Part shown: positions 1 to 11,607 of the stretch, one piece after another | Layout of the letters: each line of letters starts with the position of its first letter | How positions within the stretch are numbered: position 1 is the first letter of the stretch | Assembly (NCBI RefSeq): GCF_963966145.1 | Contig: NC_091050.1 | Coordinates: 8,556,001 to 8,620,000 of the forward strand | DNA length: 64,000 nt | Source of the DNA: Tenebrio molitor | Taxonomy: Eukaryota > Arthropoda > Insecta > Coleoptera > Tenebrionidae | Reading direction: 5' to 3' | The notes under the pieces: generated by a model | Told to the model about the DNA's origin: nothing | Seen by the model: the letters and a program-made list of their open reading frames with translations, nothing else | Database searches by the model: none | Position numbers and translations under genes: made by a program

Positions 1-1330
1 TGCCTTGTAACAGTATATTAACAGGACCCCCAGCAGAGATTGTTTCAGAAAACAAAGTTGAGAGAATGGGAACTCTGCCTACATGTCCATTTGAAGAGCG
101 ACACAGGTTTACCACGGAAAAACTGGACAAAAATAAGTAGGTTTAGGGGCCCACAAAATCCTGTTTAACTCTCTGTATCAGTTTTAGGGTAGTCTCTTAT
201 AATATTTTGTCCAATAGATATACAGAAGCCAAAGAACAGTTTCCATATTGCTCCCCCCAGACTCTAGCCATAGACTACAGGAAGCAACTAATAGCAAAAG
301 AATTGACAGGTAAAGTACAAAAAATGCGAAAAAATAGTTGCAACTGCGTCTCTTGCTTAGGATACCAAGCAGACATCATTTGTCTTCAAGAGGTAGACAG
401 CGCCATCTACACGTCGTACTACAAGAACGAATTTAAAAGTAAAGGCTATCAAAGCTTTTACCATCGCAAAGGAAATAAAATTCCTGAAGGTTTAACATGT
501 TTTTTTAACAAATCCCGCTTCAAGTACGTAAAAACATTTATTTACCGACCAAGTAAGCTTTGACTCGTTTCTGTAGAAAAGTTGATGACCACCAAATAAT
601 TTATAGCACTTTAATTAAGAACAAATCGTTTACGTATTTATTTAACTTTGTCAAATCGAATGTCGACTTGAAGGAGTCGTTCATGAAACAGCTTACCTCG
701 CTGCAAGTCACTGTTTTAAAGTTGGCGTGGAAAAAAAACGAGTACATCGTTTTGGCGAACACGCATCTCTTCTATCATCCAGATGCGGAACTTGTGAGGA
801 TTCTGCAAGTTAACATAGCGACTACGTATTTGTCGTCACTGTGCGGGAAATATTCTCAGGTAAGAGTTGCGTAACTTTGGGAATTGGCGGATGATTATTT
901 TTTTTTTAGAACGGGGAAAAAGTTAGGCTGATTTTTTGTGGTGATTTCAACAGTGTACCAACGTCGCCGGTATATGAGTATATGATGAATAAAAGAATTG
1001 AAAGGAGTCATCGTATTTTTGAAAAAAGTAAACTTTTTAGCGATCATTTTATAATCTTACTATAGTTTTTTTTCATTTTTAGCTAGGAATAATATCGATT
1101 TATCTCATAACTTCCAATTTGAAAGTGCCTATGGGAAACCAAAATACACTAATTACACGGATGATTTTAAAGACTGTCTAGATTATATTTTTGTAGAAAA
1201 GAATAAAATTAAGGTGGACAAGGTTGTACCACTTCCTACAGAAGAGGAACTGTCCCAGCATCAAGGGTTACCAAATGACGTCTTTCCCTCGGACCATTTG
1301 GCACTTGTTACAGATTTGGAACTTGTGTAA
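1..1330 (+). CDS. PDE12: PDE12-like 2'-phosphodiesterase, 3' part (5' end outside window)
   Basis: C-terminal part of an endonuclease/exonuclease/phosphatase-fold enzyme of the CCR4 group. PDE12 relatives trim poly(A) tails and degrade 2',5'-oligoadenylates, usually in mitochondria (family knowledge). Exons read by hand: up to 136, 188-309, 361-523, 577-859, 910-1027 and 1083-1330, with introns of 50-55 bp. Joined, they give the EEP landmarks in order: VVSYNIL at the domain start, ICLQEVD (metal-binding Glu), LANTHL, FCGDFNS (catalytic Asp/Asn), LDYIF, and PSDHLALV (catalytic Asp-His) just before the stop. FPYCSPQTLAIDYRKQLIAKEL and DVFPSDH-type strings are what separate PDE12 from CCR4 and nocturnin. 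The first exon may begin at 25 after an acceptor-like tttaacag, or before base 1; this is unresolved. A polyadenylation-like AATAAA lies at about 1443. The joined frame has no stop or missing catalytic residue. Confidence 0.88.
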
Positions 1331-2885
1331 CAAATTTAGATAATGCGTGTTTTACATGTTTAATTTATTGTAATGTGTGATAAGTAAAGTCTCATTCTTT
1401 TACCATAAAAATAGTACATTATATGACTAACGAACGCGACGCAATAAATTTATAGCAGGATTGATTAACTCATATTGAAAATGAAACTGGCACAAAAACA
1501 TTTGTAGTTTTAATTCACTATTCATTTTATTACCACTAGGTATTGTTAAATAAATTACAATCATGTCTATTTTTGTATTTTTAAAATTTTTACACATTTA
1601 TCAAGTTGATGTATGAGGAACATTTTTGAAAATAAAGGTTCTGATCATTTAAAATATTACACTTTATTGGTAAACGCCCAAGAAAACGAAAAATCTACAA
1701 TGTTTGATAAATTACCCGTTAAGCTAATGGTATAGTTGGTTGCATAATTCATACAATTCAAAAATATAGATCCTGCCGTGTACGGAAAAAAAGGGATTTC
1801 CCACGTGATTTTTTGTACTGGAGTTGGAAAATAAATCAAATTTGGATATTTTTAATATTCCATTACGTAATTGTTTCTAAATTAAAAAGCGGAATCATGA
1901 TTGTTCTACTTTCGTTACTTACCACAGAGAAACAATTTTGTTTATAAAAACAAAGTTTGTCAAGGCGTTTAAGTTGGTCGCTCGAGTAAATTTGCGCAAA
2001 TTCTATTAAATGTCTGATACAAGTGAATCGTTTGATATTGAAGAATAGGTATTTAAAACAGGCCGAATACGTGAAAAAGTGACAGCGCACGAATATTGAA
2101 CCGCGTTTTTCGTGTTAGTTTAAGCAAAGTCCTAAAAAAACATTGATTAATAGTAAATTTTGAGGTTATTTTTGATAGATTTCAAGTTACGTATCCCAGG
2201 AAACGATCAAAATTGAACTTTTAGTGTTGAAATATTATTTCCGCTCTTGTTAGGAAATATTCTACTTTTCATAACTCAAATTAGTATTCAATATGTTAGT
2301 TTTCCAAACTTTAGTAGAAAAAATTACGTAAGAAAAGTAATTCTGCCATGCTCTTTTACCCTCATAGATATATGTATTATGATTTACAAATTATGATGCA
2401 TTCCAATTTCACCGTGTATACAGGTTGTAATCAAAATAGACGGAGATATTTAAACTCGTACTCTCGCGCCAATGGAAAAATATGGGTTTTTTTGAAAAAA
2501 GTGGGAATACGCGAATAAATGGCACGGCAACAGTAAACAAAAAGCGACGTGTGTATTACGCATCAAGGGCAAGGGTATTAATAAGTTAGGGTAAAAGTAA
2601 AAGTGCTTTCGTACGTTTTTTCGACACCATTCATTCAAATTTCTTGCGTAGTAATCGTTTTTGTTGTAGCTTTTTTACCATTTCACTTTCATTTGCTCTT
2701 CATCACCATCGAACGGGCCGGAATTACCTGTATTTTGAATTTTTAAATACGCAATTTCAGTCAGTGCAAATCGTCTTCAAATGTTTTGGTGGTTTACGGC
2801 TTAAAACTCGACCCCACCCACACAGTTGCCACATAAATTTTCGTACATAGTTGCCATATTTATAATAAAAGTTAAATAGCTACGA

Positions 2886-3076
2886 CCATTTTTTCTAGTA
2901 AAAGTCTTTTTGTTTTTGAGATATGAAGTATTGAAAATTTGCTCGAAATTTCCAGGCAGTACCTTTTTTTCTTTTTTCTCAATTACTTCAATTCAATATC
3001 ATAGGTACTGGAAATTTCGATCAAAATTTTCAACGCTTTATATCTCAAAAACAAAAAGACTTTCACTAGAAAAATG
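2886..3076. repeat. Imperfect inverted repeat, about 190 bp
   Basis: Left arm from CATTTTTTCTAGTAAAAGTC at 2886; right arm ends GACTTTCACTAGAAAAATG at 3076. The arms are about 75 bp with few mismatches and meet around 2962-3005. The shape fits a MITE or a folded-back insertion. No target duplication was recognised, so the superfamily is unknown. Confidence 0.65.
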
Positions 3077-3194
3077 TTTTGTATTTAACTTCTATTCATC
3101 ATCACTATCTACCGATTTTTTTGACATGTATTTCGAGGACACCTGTAACTACCTTCAACCTTATGGTTTTTGCATGGCGTACAGACAATACTTA

Positions 3195-3410
3195 AGGCGG
3201 CTGTACACGTATCAAGTACCTAAAGCAAGTGACTAAATCAAGTAACTAAATTTAGTTACTTGTATGGTGTAAACAACTTTATTTAGTACTTGCGCAAGTA
3301 CTTGATTTAGCAAATTTGACTAAACAAGTTGTTTACACCATGCAAGTAACTAAATTTAGTTACTTGATTTAGTCACTTGCTTTAGCTACTTGATACGTGT
3401 ACAGCCGCCT
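3195..3410. mobile_element. Palindromic MITE with TTA target duplications (PIF/Harbinger-type)
   Basis: A 216-bp near-perfect palindrome. It begins AGGCGGCTGTACACGTATCA and ends with the reverse complement, TGATACGTGTACAGCCGCCT. Both ends are flanked by TTA (3192-3194 and 3411-3413). The arms contain repeated units such as AAGTAACTAAATTTAGTTAC. A 3-bp TTA/TWA duplication is the signature of PIF/Harbinger transposases. The copy has no coding capacity and would depend on an element elsewhere. The near identity of the arms suggests a recent insertion. Confidence 0.85.
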
Positions 3411-4060
3411 TTACGTTTGTATGTCTGCTTATCTACCTTTGGAATCTTCTTTCGTTCACGATAATTTCTGCAAAAATGTACCCCCGTAGGAGCTCTAGAC
3501 TTCTAGAGTCTAGACCGACTTATTTTGGTGCCAACTGGACCAGTGGTTTTGGAAATACATATGCGCAATTTTAAGCAACTTCTTTAATTCATCATTATTT
3601 CTGCAAAAAAGCTCTGCTTGAAATCTTTACTGGTGGAAAAGAATTCTTTTAGTAAGGATTCAGAGCCTACGTATTAATTGTGGTCCAAGTCGGATCAACG
3701 TCTTGAAAACATGCCCAATTTTGCACTTGTCGGGTGTCTAAATAAAAATTTATTCCAGAGTGTTATGTCACAAATTCTACTATTTATTTTTCGTGTGCTG
3801 CAGTAACTAATATCTAATATTACAAAATGAATCATTCAACTGGACAAACGACGTTAATTTTTATAATCACCGCTCCATTATTCCATCACAAATATTTATT
3901 TCTATCGAATATAAGTAAATAATCTAACTACCTCCCGTTATTTAGGCGTACATAAAATATTCACACCTATGTACATATTTATTCTGCTTTATTTACAAGT
4001 TAATAAAATAACAACACTAGGCCAGTTGGGAATCAATATCCAATCTGAACACAAGTGATA

Positions 4061-5819
4061 ATGATGATAAAAATTATTCCACCCTCGTCAAAGAGAATTC
4101 ACTTCAAGAAAAATTCGATTCATTACACGTTAAAATTTTTCTTTATAATACTATTGTGTGCAGGATTTCTTCCTGTCGAAGGTATATTCTCTTCTTCGGA
4201 AGATTTACGCTTCACGTGGTTCAGCTGCCTTGTAATTTATTCGCTCTATGTATTCACTTTGGCATCTGCCATGTGTATTTTTCAACTGTATCATTATTTC
4301 GCGTCCAGTAGCGATGATGTTACTTTACGTAAGTCAGTTAAGAAATGATTGGTACACGTTTGTGTTATTCACATTTTAGGAGAAATTATTTTTATTTGTA
4401 CCGCCATTCAGGCTTCAATATTTTTCATTCAGTTGGCAAGTAAGTGGCCAAAATTGATCCAAAAATGGTGTAAACTCGACGAAAAATTCAATACTGTTTA
4501 TGGATATCCAAAGTTATTAAAACTCAAGCTGATCCTGGTTACAGCAATTTACATAATTCTAGTTCTAGGTGAGTTGAATCGACATCTAGACGAAAAAATG
4601 TGATTGATGCGCTTAATTTTTAGGAGAATACTTCTTTTACGCTACTGCCAAATTTACTGACAGTTACACTGGCAGGAATGTTACTTTCCAAAAAGGCGTT
4701 GAGCAAATATATTTCTATATATTTACTCACGTACCTTATCACATACTCCTGGTTTTAATATTTCTGGTAAGATTTAATCCATTTAAGTAACCTCAACATC
4801 TTCTCTTTATTTAAGTTGCCCTCAATTTCTACATTTATGGCGCTCTCTTTGATCGATATTTTTGTAATTCTGATTAGTATGGCGGTATCGTACAGATTTC
4901 AACAAATCAATGAAACACTACAACAATACAAGACGAAAGTATTAAAAACAATTTTCAAAAACAAGAACAAACTTCAGTGTATTGTTTTAGAACAGTTCCA
5001 TTAACTTCTGGATGACACTTCGTAGAAACTACAGCGAAATGGGAAACCTATGCAGCGATTTAAACGACAAAATTGCAAATATTGTTGTGTTGTCGTACGG
5101 TTCAAACATGATACTTCTAATAACTGAATTACGTACACTCATTAGGTGCACTGGTGGAATGTGGTTAGAAAAACATCAAAACTAATCTGAATTTTACAGT
5201 AATGATGTAACTCAACAAAATGTGGTCTTTTCTGTCTATTCTTTCACATTCCTGATTGTTAGGTTAGTTGCGGTGTACTTTTTTTCTTCAAGGATTAATG
5301 CAGAAAGTAGAAAACCGGTTAGAATTCTGTTTTCAGTTTCATCTGAAACATATAATGTTGAGGTACATAACACAAATCATCATATTTGGGGAATTTCTTT
5401 TTAAGCGCTTGATTTTAGATTCGTCGATGGTATATGCAGATGAAACTCGACAGTGTAGCACTAACTGGAAATACATTATTTAAGATTACCCCAGGATTAA
5501 TTTTGAGTGTAAGCATTCTACCAAAACACAAATATGTGCCAAATTATTTTCCTAAAACACATAATTAAGTAGTAAAAGAAAACACACGTCATTAATAATT
5601 TATCTGTTTAGCATATTGTTATAGTGTCATTGTTTAAAGCTTTGACTACAAAAAGGAAAACAAACACTGAATTCTTTAATTTGTTCAGAAGCAGAAACAA
5701 TGACAGCGAAGGCAAAACTTTTGCTTTTCAGGAAAATTTGACTAACAGTTTTTTTTCAGATCGCTGGTGCTATTGTCACTTATGAACTGATTTTTATTCA
5801 ATTTACGCAACCTAAATAA
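4061..5819 (+). CDS. SR1: sugar-clade gustatory receptor, 396 aa
   Basis: Seven-transmembrane insect gustatory receptor of the sugar clade; such proteins form ligand-gated cation channels in taste neurons (family knowledge). Exons: 4061-4328, 4380-4568, 4624-4766, 4816-4938, 4991-5145, 5200-5362, 5419-5508, 5760-5819; total 1191 bases with no internal stop. Landmarks: GFLPVEGI then LRFTWFS before and in TM1 (about residues 35-85); LASKWPKLIQKW after TM2; IDIFVILISMAVSYRFQQIN in TM4; FWMTLRRNY in loop IL2; INAESRKP and TYNVEI after TM6; TYELIFIQF in TM7. The Glu after TY marks the sugar subfamily. ATG 4061 is preferred over a GTG six bases upstream; 4064 is the next ATG. All seven ancestral introns are present. 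The last intron is about 250 bp. First gene of the array; ligand unknown. Confidence 0.9.
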
Positions 5820-6860
5820 ATGCACTTAATGACTAAATAGTAATTAAAATGGAATAATAGGCTCTTCACAAACTCGAATTATTCCTCCCTTTTTTGGACT
5901 ACTTTATAAAAAAAGGCAATATTCATCTTTGTCTACATCTTCTGCAGCATTAAAATGGAATTCTCTGTTCTCTTAATCTTGTCCACCTTATTTGCAATAT
6001 TTCTACCACGAAAGGCAGAGGAATATTTAAGTGCTTATATACCTTTAATGTAATGGTATTCATTATCCACCGTTGTGAGTAAATACTCATTACTTGCTGG
6101 ATTGTGATCTGTGTATTCCAAAATCCCATTTTCAAATCATTACATAGACTAGACTATAAAGTTCCAAATATGTAATTCAATTTTTATATGTTATAATTAC
6201 GAGTACTTGGAAAGTTAATAATTTTCGAGTCTGTGTACATCTTTGATTAAAAAGAAGTAGTAATAAAATTTTGACAGTGAAAATTATGAAATTTGTACGT
6301 CGTGGGAAAAGGATTCTATTCGACTCGCCTGTAATGGCTATTACCCACCTCGATGATTATGACAATCGCCTACTTCTCGCGTCGCAAAGTTATGGATAAA
6401 AGCCATTATTACACGCTCGTTGAATTATGTACTATTCATTATGTAGAATAATCAATAAACATTTTTGAAAATAAGAATGTATGTACGGTTTTCTTACAAC
6501 GGGACAAAAATATTAACTGAACACTGCAAAAGCCATGTTGAATGATTACATTTTTCTGCTGATCATTTTGTGTTAAAGAAATTTAAGAATGGAGAAAACA
6601 TAATGTTAAAGAAAAATCAAGAGTTTTTATTTGTTGAGAAAAACGTTTATACGATACGAAACCAAAACAAACACACCTACGAGTACTAGACTAAAAAGTG
6701 TTTTCGTTTATTCTGTACACAAAGGACAATAAAACATCTCTTAAAATTGCCGTTTAAATGGCTTCGGCATACATAACTAAAACGAAATCGATAACTCTAT
6801 TTGTTAGGACAAACAACTCCTACAGAAAACGCAGTTATTTATTCTTTCACCGCAAATCAA
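5820..6860. other. Intergenic, SR1 to SR2
   Basis: About 1 kb, AT-rich. It contains a degenerate hairpin at about 6318-6420 (listed separately). No gene is visible. A short open frame on the - strand at 5950-6135 has no recognisable features. Confidence 0.55.
6318..6420. repeat. Degenerate hairpin with TGGCTATTA ... AGCCATTATTA arms
   Basis: The left side reads GTAATGGCTATTACCCACC and the right side GATAAAAGCCATTATTACAC. Similar partly palindromic blocks occur at 10793-10893 and 41813-41908, which suggests a dispersed short repeat family. The class is not determined. Confidence 0.4.
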
Positions 6861-8694
6861 ATGAGGTTTAAAAATATTTCCACATGTTTAAATTTAGCAA
6901 ATTTCATGACGAAGGAGACAATTCACAAACAGACAAAAGAAAACGATCACCCTCTGAGAATATTGTTCAGAAGTGGCCGACTTTTGGGTATATTACCATT
7001 AGAACGCAACAACTCTAATAATATCCAATTTAGAATCAAATCTTGGGCTTTTGTCCACTACGCTTTCATTTGGACCGTGAATGTTCTTGTTTTAATAAGC
7101 TCTCTCCACCACTGGTTCTACAACGATTTACAAAGCTTTTTAATTAGTAATCTTCCATTTTTCATTACAACATACAAATTATTAAAACATTTACATTATC
7201 TTTCAGTTGGTTGTGTCTACTACTTTAACATTGTTTTTGCCATAAGCAGTTTTTTCTATTTTTCAAAAAAGTGGCCTAGCATATTGGAGCTTTGGCACGT
7301 CTCAGATACTAAAATGAATCAAAGATACGGACACCTAAAAAATATTAAAACTATCACTGTAATATATTTCATTATAAAAATAGGTACAGGTGGTTGGAAA
7401 TATATGACAAATTTAATCATTCTCTGGAGGTTTTTAGGAAGTGATATAATTTCACACTCACAACCAATCAAAATCTATATTGATAAGTATAAAAAATTCG
7501 ATCTGATCGATTACATGCTCGAACAACAACGGTTAGGCTTTCCACACGTACCGTACAATATAGTTTTTGCAACAATTTTATTTGTAAGGTAATAAATACT
7601 TAAAAAATAATAAAAACAAAAACAGAAAATTTTAGTGGAATTCGACATTAGGAATAAGCATTTTGCATTATTCCGACATTTTTATTGTACTCGTGTGCTT
7701 CGTCATCAAGTCCAGATTTGAACAAATCAACCAAAAACTTCGTTGCGAAGATCTAACTGTTGTTTTAAACATTTTGTCAAATTTGTACTGACCAACTGTT
7801 TCAGAAACATTCTGCAGTATTTTGGAAAAATATCAGAGAAGATTACAACGATTTGTGTCGTTTGGTTGGAAAAATTGACAACGGAATATCTTTGATCGTG
7901 ATTTCTTCACTCGGTTTTAATTTATTTTGGATCTCTAAATACATTTACAACACTCTGCAGTACACCTCTGAAACAAAAACTAAACGCTTCTATTTTTATA
8001 CTATTTCTTTTTCAGTGTCGATTTTTTTGACAAAAATGTCATTTATTTCTTGTATCCATTTGCGTTTCTTCTGCTCAGGACGCTTGCTATTTTGATCAGC
8101 GCCACACAGTTAAACGACGAAAGCAAGAAACTTTCAGTAGTCATACAATTTTCAGACGTTCCTATGCTGAACATGGAAGTAATTAGTGTCTAGTTTTTTT
8201 GTCACCAATAGAAAATATATCTTTCAGATTACAAGAGTGCTGATGCAAGTTGGCTTCGACAACGTTGCCATCACAGCATTTGGGCTTTTCAAAATCACAA
8301 GAGAGACCATTTTAGATGTAAAATGCATTTGCGTTGTTTTGGCATAATGGGAGGCCGCATGGTAGTAAAGCTTTCTGTTGAATTAGGTTATGTTTTTAAA
8401 TAGCGTCAATGTCTAGTGCATTGTTGTCAGTTTTATTAGTTTGCAATAGAAAAATACTCAGATATCGCGGGAAATTCAGCAACATGTTATGATAGGTCCG
8501 CACGTCAGGCATTTTAGTGTCCAACGTTAAAAAAATAAATCATGGCGTCCCATTATGCCAAAACAACGTGAACGGTGTTTACGCCCTCGATTATTTTTGC
8601 ATCTTTATTGACTTAAATATTTTAGGTTATTGGCGCAATGGTGACGTACGAATTGGCTTTAATTGAGTATTCAGCTTTCAGTTCAATGTGGTAA
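6861..8694 (+). CDS. SR2: sugar-clade gustatory receptor, 402 aa
   Basis: Gustatory receptor of the sugar clade. Exons: 6861-7146, 7207-7383, 7438-7583, 7636-7758, 7805-7959, 8016-8178, 8228-8317, 8626-8694; total 1209 bases, open throughout. Landmarks: LGILPLERN then FRIKSWAF before and in TM1; FSKKWPSILELWHVSD after TM2; HYSDIFIVLV in TM4; FWKNIREDYNDLCRL in IL2; LNDESKKLS and MLNMEI after TM6; TYELALIEY in TM7. The start is the first ATG after an upstream stop; a second Met lies 24 codons on. The fourth exon ends at an unusual donor, GTTGTTTT, chosen because exon size and phase match the other genes. The last intron, 308 bp, carries a transposon-like insert at 8327-8573. The extracellular loop between TM3 and TM4 (about 49 residues) resembles that of SR1, not the shorter SR3-SR6 form. 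Confidence 0.88.
8327..8573. mobile_element. MITE in the last intron of SR2 (family also at 38.8 kb)
   Basis: The left end reads GCGTTGTTTTGGCATAATGG from 8331, and the right end is its near reverse complement, CCATTATGCCAAAACAACG, to 8568, followed by TGAACG. The interior (for example GCATTGTTGTCAGTTTTA, then CGCGGGAAATTCAG and GTCCAACGTTAAAAAAATAA) is strongly similar, in the same orientation, to the element at 38784-39042. Two dispersed copies with the same termini support a real non-autonomous DNA element. It lies between intact splice sites, so SR2 should tolerate it. Confidence 0.8.
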
Positions 8695-9020
8695 AAATAA
8701 AAGTTGAAAAAAACACTCGTATTGAATCTCATTTAAAATGTAAATAACACAGTGTATGCACTTTACGTGGAACATCTAAAAATAAATCTTAAAAAAGACA
8801 AAGCAAAGTATATAACAAACAAGTTGATAAAGATTAATATTGTAATCGATGGATTAGAGGATTTAACCGTACACAAATTATTTCTATTTGTGTGTGGCGA
8901 CGTCAAGAACGAACTACATGCTCTATTAACTATTCAAAAGAGTACTTTTTTTTAAACGAATGTAGAAATAATTTTCGAACAACACCTCTTGGTTAAATAT
9001 AACAAACATACACATCGATT
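8695..9020. other. Intergenic, SR2 to SR3
   Basis: 326 bp, AT-rich. It must hold the SR2 3' end and the SR3 promoter. An AATAAA follows the SR2 stop within about 5 bp. One short open frame (8752-8955) has no features. No regulatory site could be assigned. Confidence 0.5.
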
Positions 9021-10771
9021 ATGAAAAAAATTCAGGTGAAAGAACGTACGATTAAGAAACAGAAGCAACTTCCAAATATGTTCGCTTTATTGCTAGTAAT
9101 TGGTAAGATCTTAGGAATTTTTCCTTTGAAAAACCCAACAGATGTTGAAAAAATTCACTTTCAATTAGTTGCCTGGCCATCACTTTATGCTTGTTCTGTG
9201 TGGCTAATAAATGTAGTCATCTTAATTAAAACTTTGCATAACTGGATCTTCGTCAACTTTCACAGTTTCGGTTTTGGTAATGCTATTCAACACTAAAAGG
9301 AATCACACTGATGTGAATTTTACAGTCCGCTTCATGAACTGTCTAAACACGACTTTGCTCTCCACTTGTTACATTCTCCTCGTGAAGAGTTTGCCTGAAA
9401 TCATACAGCGGTGGCATCTGATTAACGTAAAAATGTTGCCCAAGTATGGTTTTTCTCAACAGTTGACAAGAAAATTCAACATTCTCTTGGTAGCCTATTT
9501 TTCCGTTTCAGCAGGTTGCGCTTCGTGATCGCTTAAATTTTCGCATACTCTGTTCACATTTTAGGTAAACTGGTCATGCTTTGGAGAAGAAGTCTTAGAC
9601 GTTTATTAAGCCACAATAAATATTCCATAACCTCGAAACTAGTGATGGAACTAGTTCTGTTGGTGAGGTGCGATCGCTTTTTGAGCCACTTTTCCATTTC
9701 AACATTTTTAGGTGAACACGACTTTGGGGCAGTTTGTGGTTTCCTACAGTGACATTTTTGTTACTATACTGAGTTGTGCAATTAAGGCGAGATTTCAACA
9801 AATTTCCAAACGCATTTCTAGGAATAAAGTATGTTCTCGAGGCTGTTCGGCAGAAACTGAGGCTAGAGCATTAAGACATTTTTTGATATTGATTTGTTCT
9901 TTTGTTTTTGATTTATTTTTCAAACATCAAATTAGTGATTTTTGCAACCTTCAAGAAACAATCAAATCATCTAGTTCTTTTTACAAATCCTTGAGAGAAC
10001 CGAAAGAAGTCACTAGGCACTAGATCAGGCTTGTACGATGGAAGATTGATGTCTTTTGCTTGCTTTTACCAAACAGCCCTCATATACATTTATTATTAGT
10101 TTCACCACTGATTTTGATGCATCTTACAGAACACCCACATTCTATTTTGGCAAGAAATCCGTCAAGACTATGACAGACTGTCACGCTTTGTACAAACTCT
10201 TGACAAGAAACTGTCCTACATCACACTCGTTACTGTCGGTTTTGACTGTTTTTGGATTATGAAATATCTTTACAACGCTCTAACGTTTGTATTCATCGTT
10301 TAGACAAAATCCTGCTGATTTGCTCACTTTTAGGGTGCGATCCATAAACTGGAACATATTAAATTTTACATATTCGTTTGTGCTCGCTTTGATAAGATTC
10401 TTTTTGATATTTGAAAGTTGTGTTCAGTTAAATTCCGAAAGCAAGAAACCGTCCACTATCATTCAATTTTCAAACATTCCAATCTATAACATTGAGGTAA
10501 GAGTTCAGATATTTCTGTTGATTCACCATTATTTATTTCTTATCCAGATTAGTCGTTTATTGTTGCAAATAAGCTTTGATAATGTCTGCTTCACAGGATG
10601 CAGGTTTTTTAAAATAAAGAGGGGAATATTTCTAAGTGTAAGAGAATTGTTTTTATTTTGGTTGGATTTTATTGACAGGAATCTATTTTTTAGGTTGCTG
10701 GAGCGTTAGTGACTTATGAGTTAGCTTTAGTTCAATATAAAATCTTTCGCGAAACAGAATCATCTGATTAA
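9021..10771 (+). CDS. SR3: sugar-clade gustatory receptor with short EL2, 381 aa
   Basis: Gustatory receptor of the sugar clade. Exons: 9021-9276, 9326-9514, 9565-9662, 9712-9828, 10130-10284, 10334-10496, 10548-10637, 10694-10771; total 1146 bases, open. Landmarks: KILGIFPLKN then FQLVAWPS near TM1; KSLPEIIQRWHLIN after TM2; SYSDIFVTILSCAIKARFQQ in TM4; FWQEIRQDYDRLSRF in IL2; LNSESKKPSTII and IYNIEI after TM6; TYELALVQY in TM7. The exon for the TM3-TM4 extracellular loop encodes only about 33 residues, against 48-52 in SR1, SR2 and SR7-SR18, and is unusually basic (LWRRSLRRLLSHNK). One 301-bp intron (9829-10129) follows TM4. ATG 9021 is the only Met at the expected position. Because the loop exon is the least conserved part, its exact borders are the least certain. 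Confidence 0.86.
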
Positions 10772-11607
10772 AATATTAGTAGATTATTTGATGAGCTAAT
10801 AATGCCTATCATAATCCACGAGGGTGAAAGTTAAAAAACGAGCCGCAGGCGAATTTTTAATCACCAGAGTGGATTATAGGCATTATTAGCGACGTTTTAT
10901 CTACGACGCAGGGCTTTTTTTTCATAAAACACTTAGCTTACAAAATTTTTAAGACCTGTGACTTATGATAAATCACAAGTGACTTATAATAAGTCACGGG
11001 TGTAATTTATGACTAGCATAATGTATCTATAATTACGTAAATAATAAACGTAGATAAACATATTTTAGTATTTTAAATTAGTAATTTTACTATCCAGTTA
11101 GATTTTCTTACGAAAATTTGATCCAATTAAAGTGTTACCAAATTTGGTCATTGGCTGAAGTTCAAGTTTGAAAGCGATCTGACTTGACCAAATTTTTTGG
11201 AAAAAAAGTATAAAAAATATATGTATATTATAGAAACATTTATTAATAATATTAGAATCTCCCACGTAATACAAGTACATGTGATTTAAATTTTTCTGGA
11301 CTTTTTTGTTGTCTCCTCTGCGACTCGTGCTTATTTCCACAATAAATATTTCGCAAGCTCGGAAAAATTTTGAAAAATAATTCATAGAGCGATTATAACT
11401 GAAAAATAAATCGAATAAATATGTGTGAATGTGTTATTACAATGTCAAAATGGTATTTATTTTCTTGTATCATTATAGTAATTACCTTCACTCCGTCTTT
11501 GAGACAACATCATATTACGGCGATTATAGACATGTTTTCCTTAAGTTGAAAACAGGTTGAAAAATATATCACCCAAATTAAAGTCTCAGTTGCTTTCATA
11601 AATAATA
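10772..11607. other. Intergenic, SR3 to SR4, with a hairpin element
   Basis: 836 bp. At 10793-10893 is a hairpin whose left arm (GCTAATAATGCC, then ATAATCCAC) pairs with the right arm (GTGGATTATAGGCATTATTAGC), around a centre with GAGCCGCAGGCG. It is followed by two copies of a GTGACTTATAATAAGTCAC-like motif at about 10960-11000. No gene is seen. Confidence 0.6.
10793..10893. repeat. Short hairpin repeat, about 100 bp
   Basis: GAGCTAATAATGCC at the left pairs with GGCATTATTAGC at the right, continuing through ATAATCCAC / GTGGATTAT. Related in layout to 6318-6420 and 41813-41908. Confidence 0.6.

Larger units (their letters stand above)
1331..4060. other. Intergenic, PDE12 to SR1
   Basis: 2.7 kb of AT-rich DNA without a supportable gene. 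It holds the PDE12 3' flank and two inverted-repeat elements (2886-3076 and 3195-3410, listed separately). The short open frames here have no family features and partly lie inside the palindromes. The upstream control region of SR1 presumably lies near the right end, but no specific site was identified. Confidence 0.6.

Noticed and set aside
553..576. A 24-bp intron in PDE12 between GTAAGC and CTGTAG
   Set aside because: Too short for an intron and it leaves the frame closed. Using the donor GTACGT at 524 gives a 53-bp intron and restores the family sequence.
2910..3236. + strand open frame of 108 codons
   Set aside because: Runs through one inverted repeat and into the Harbinger-type palindrome; no conserved features.
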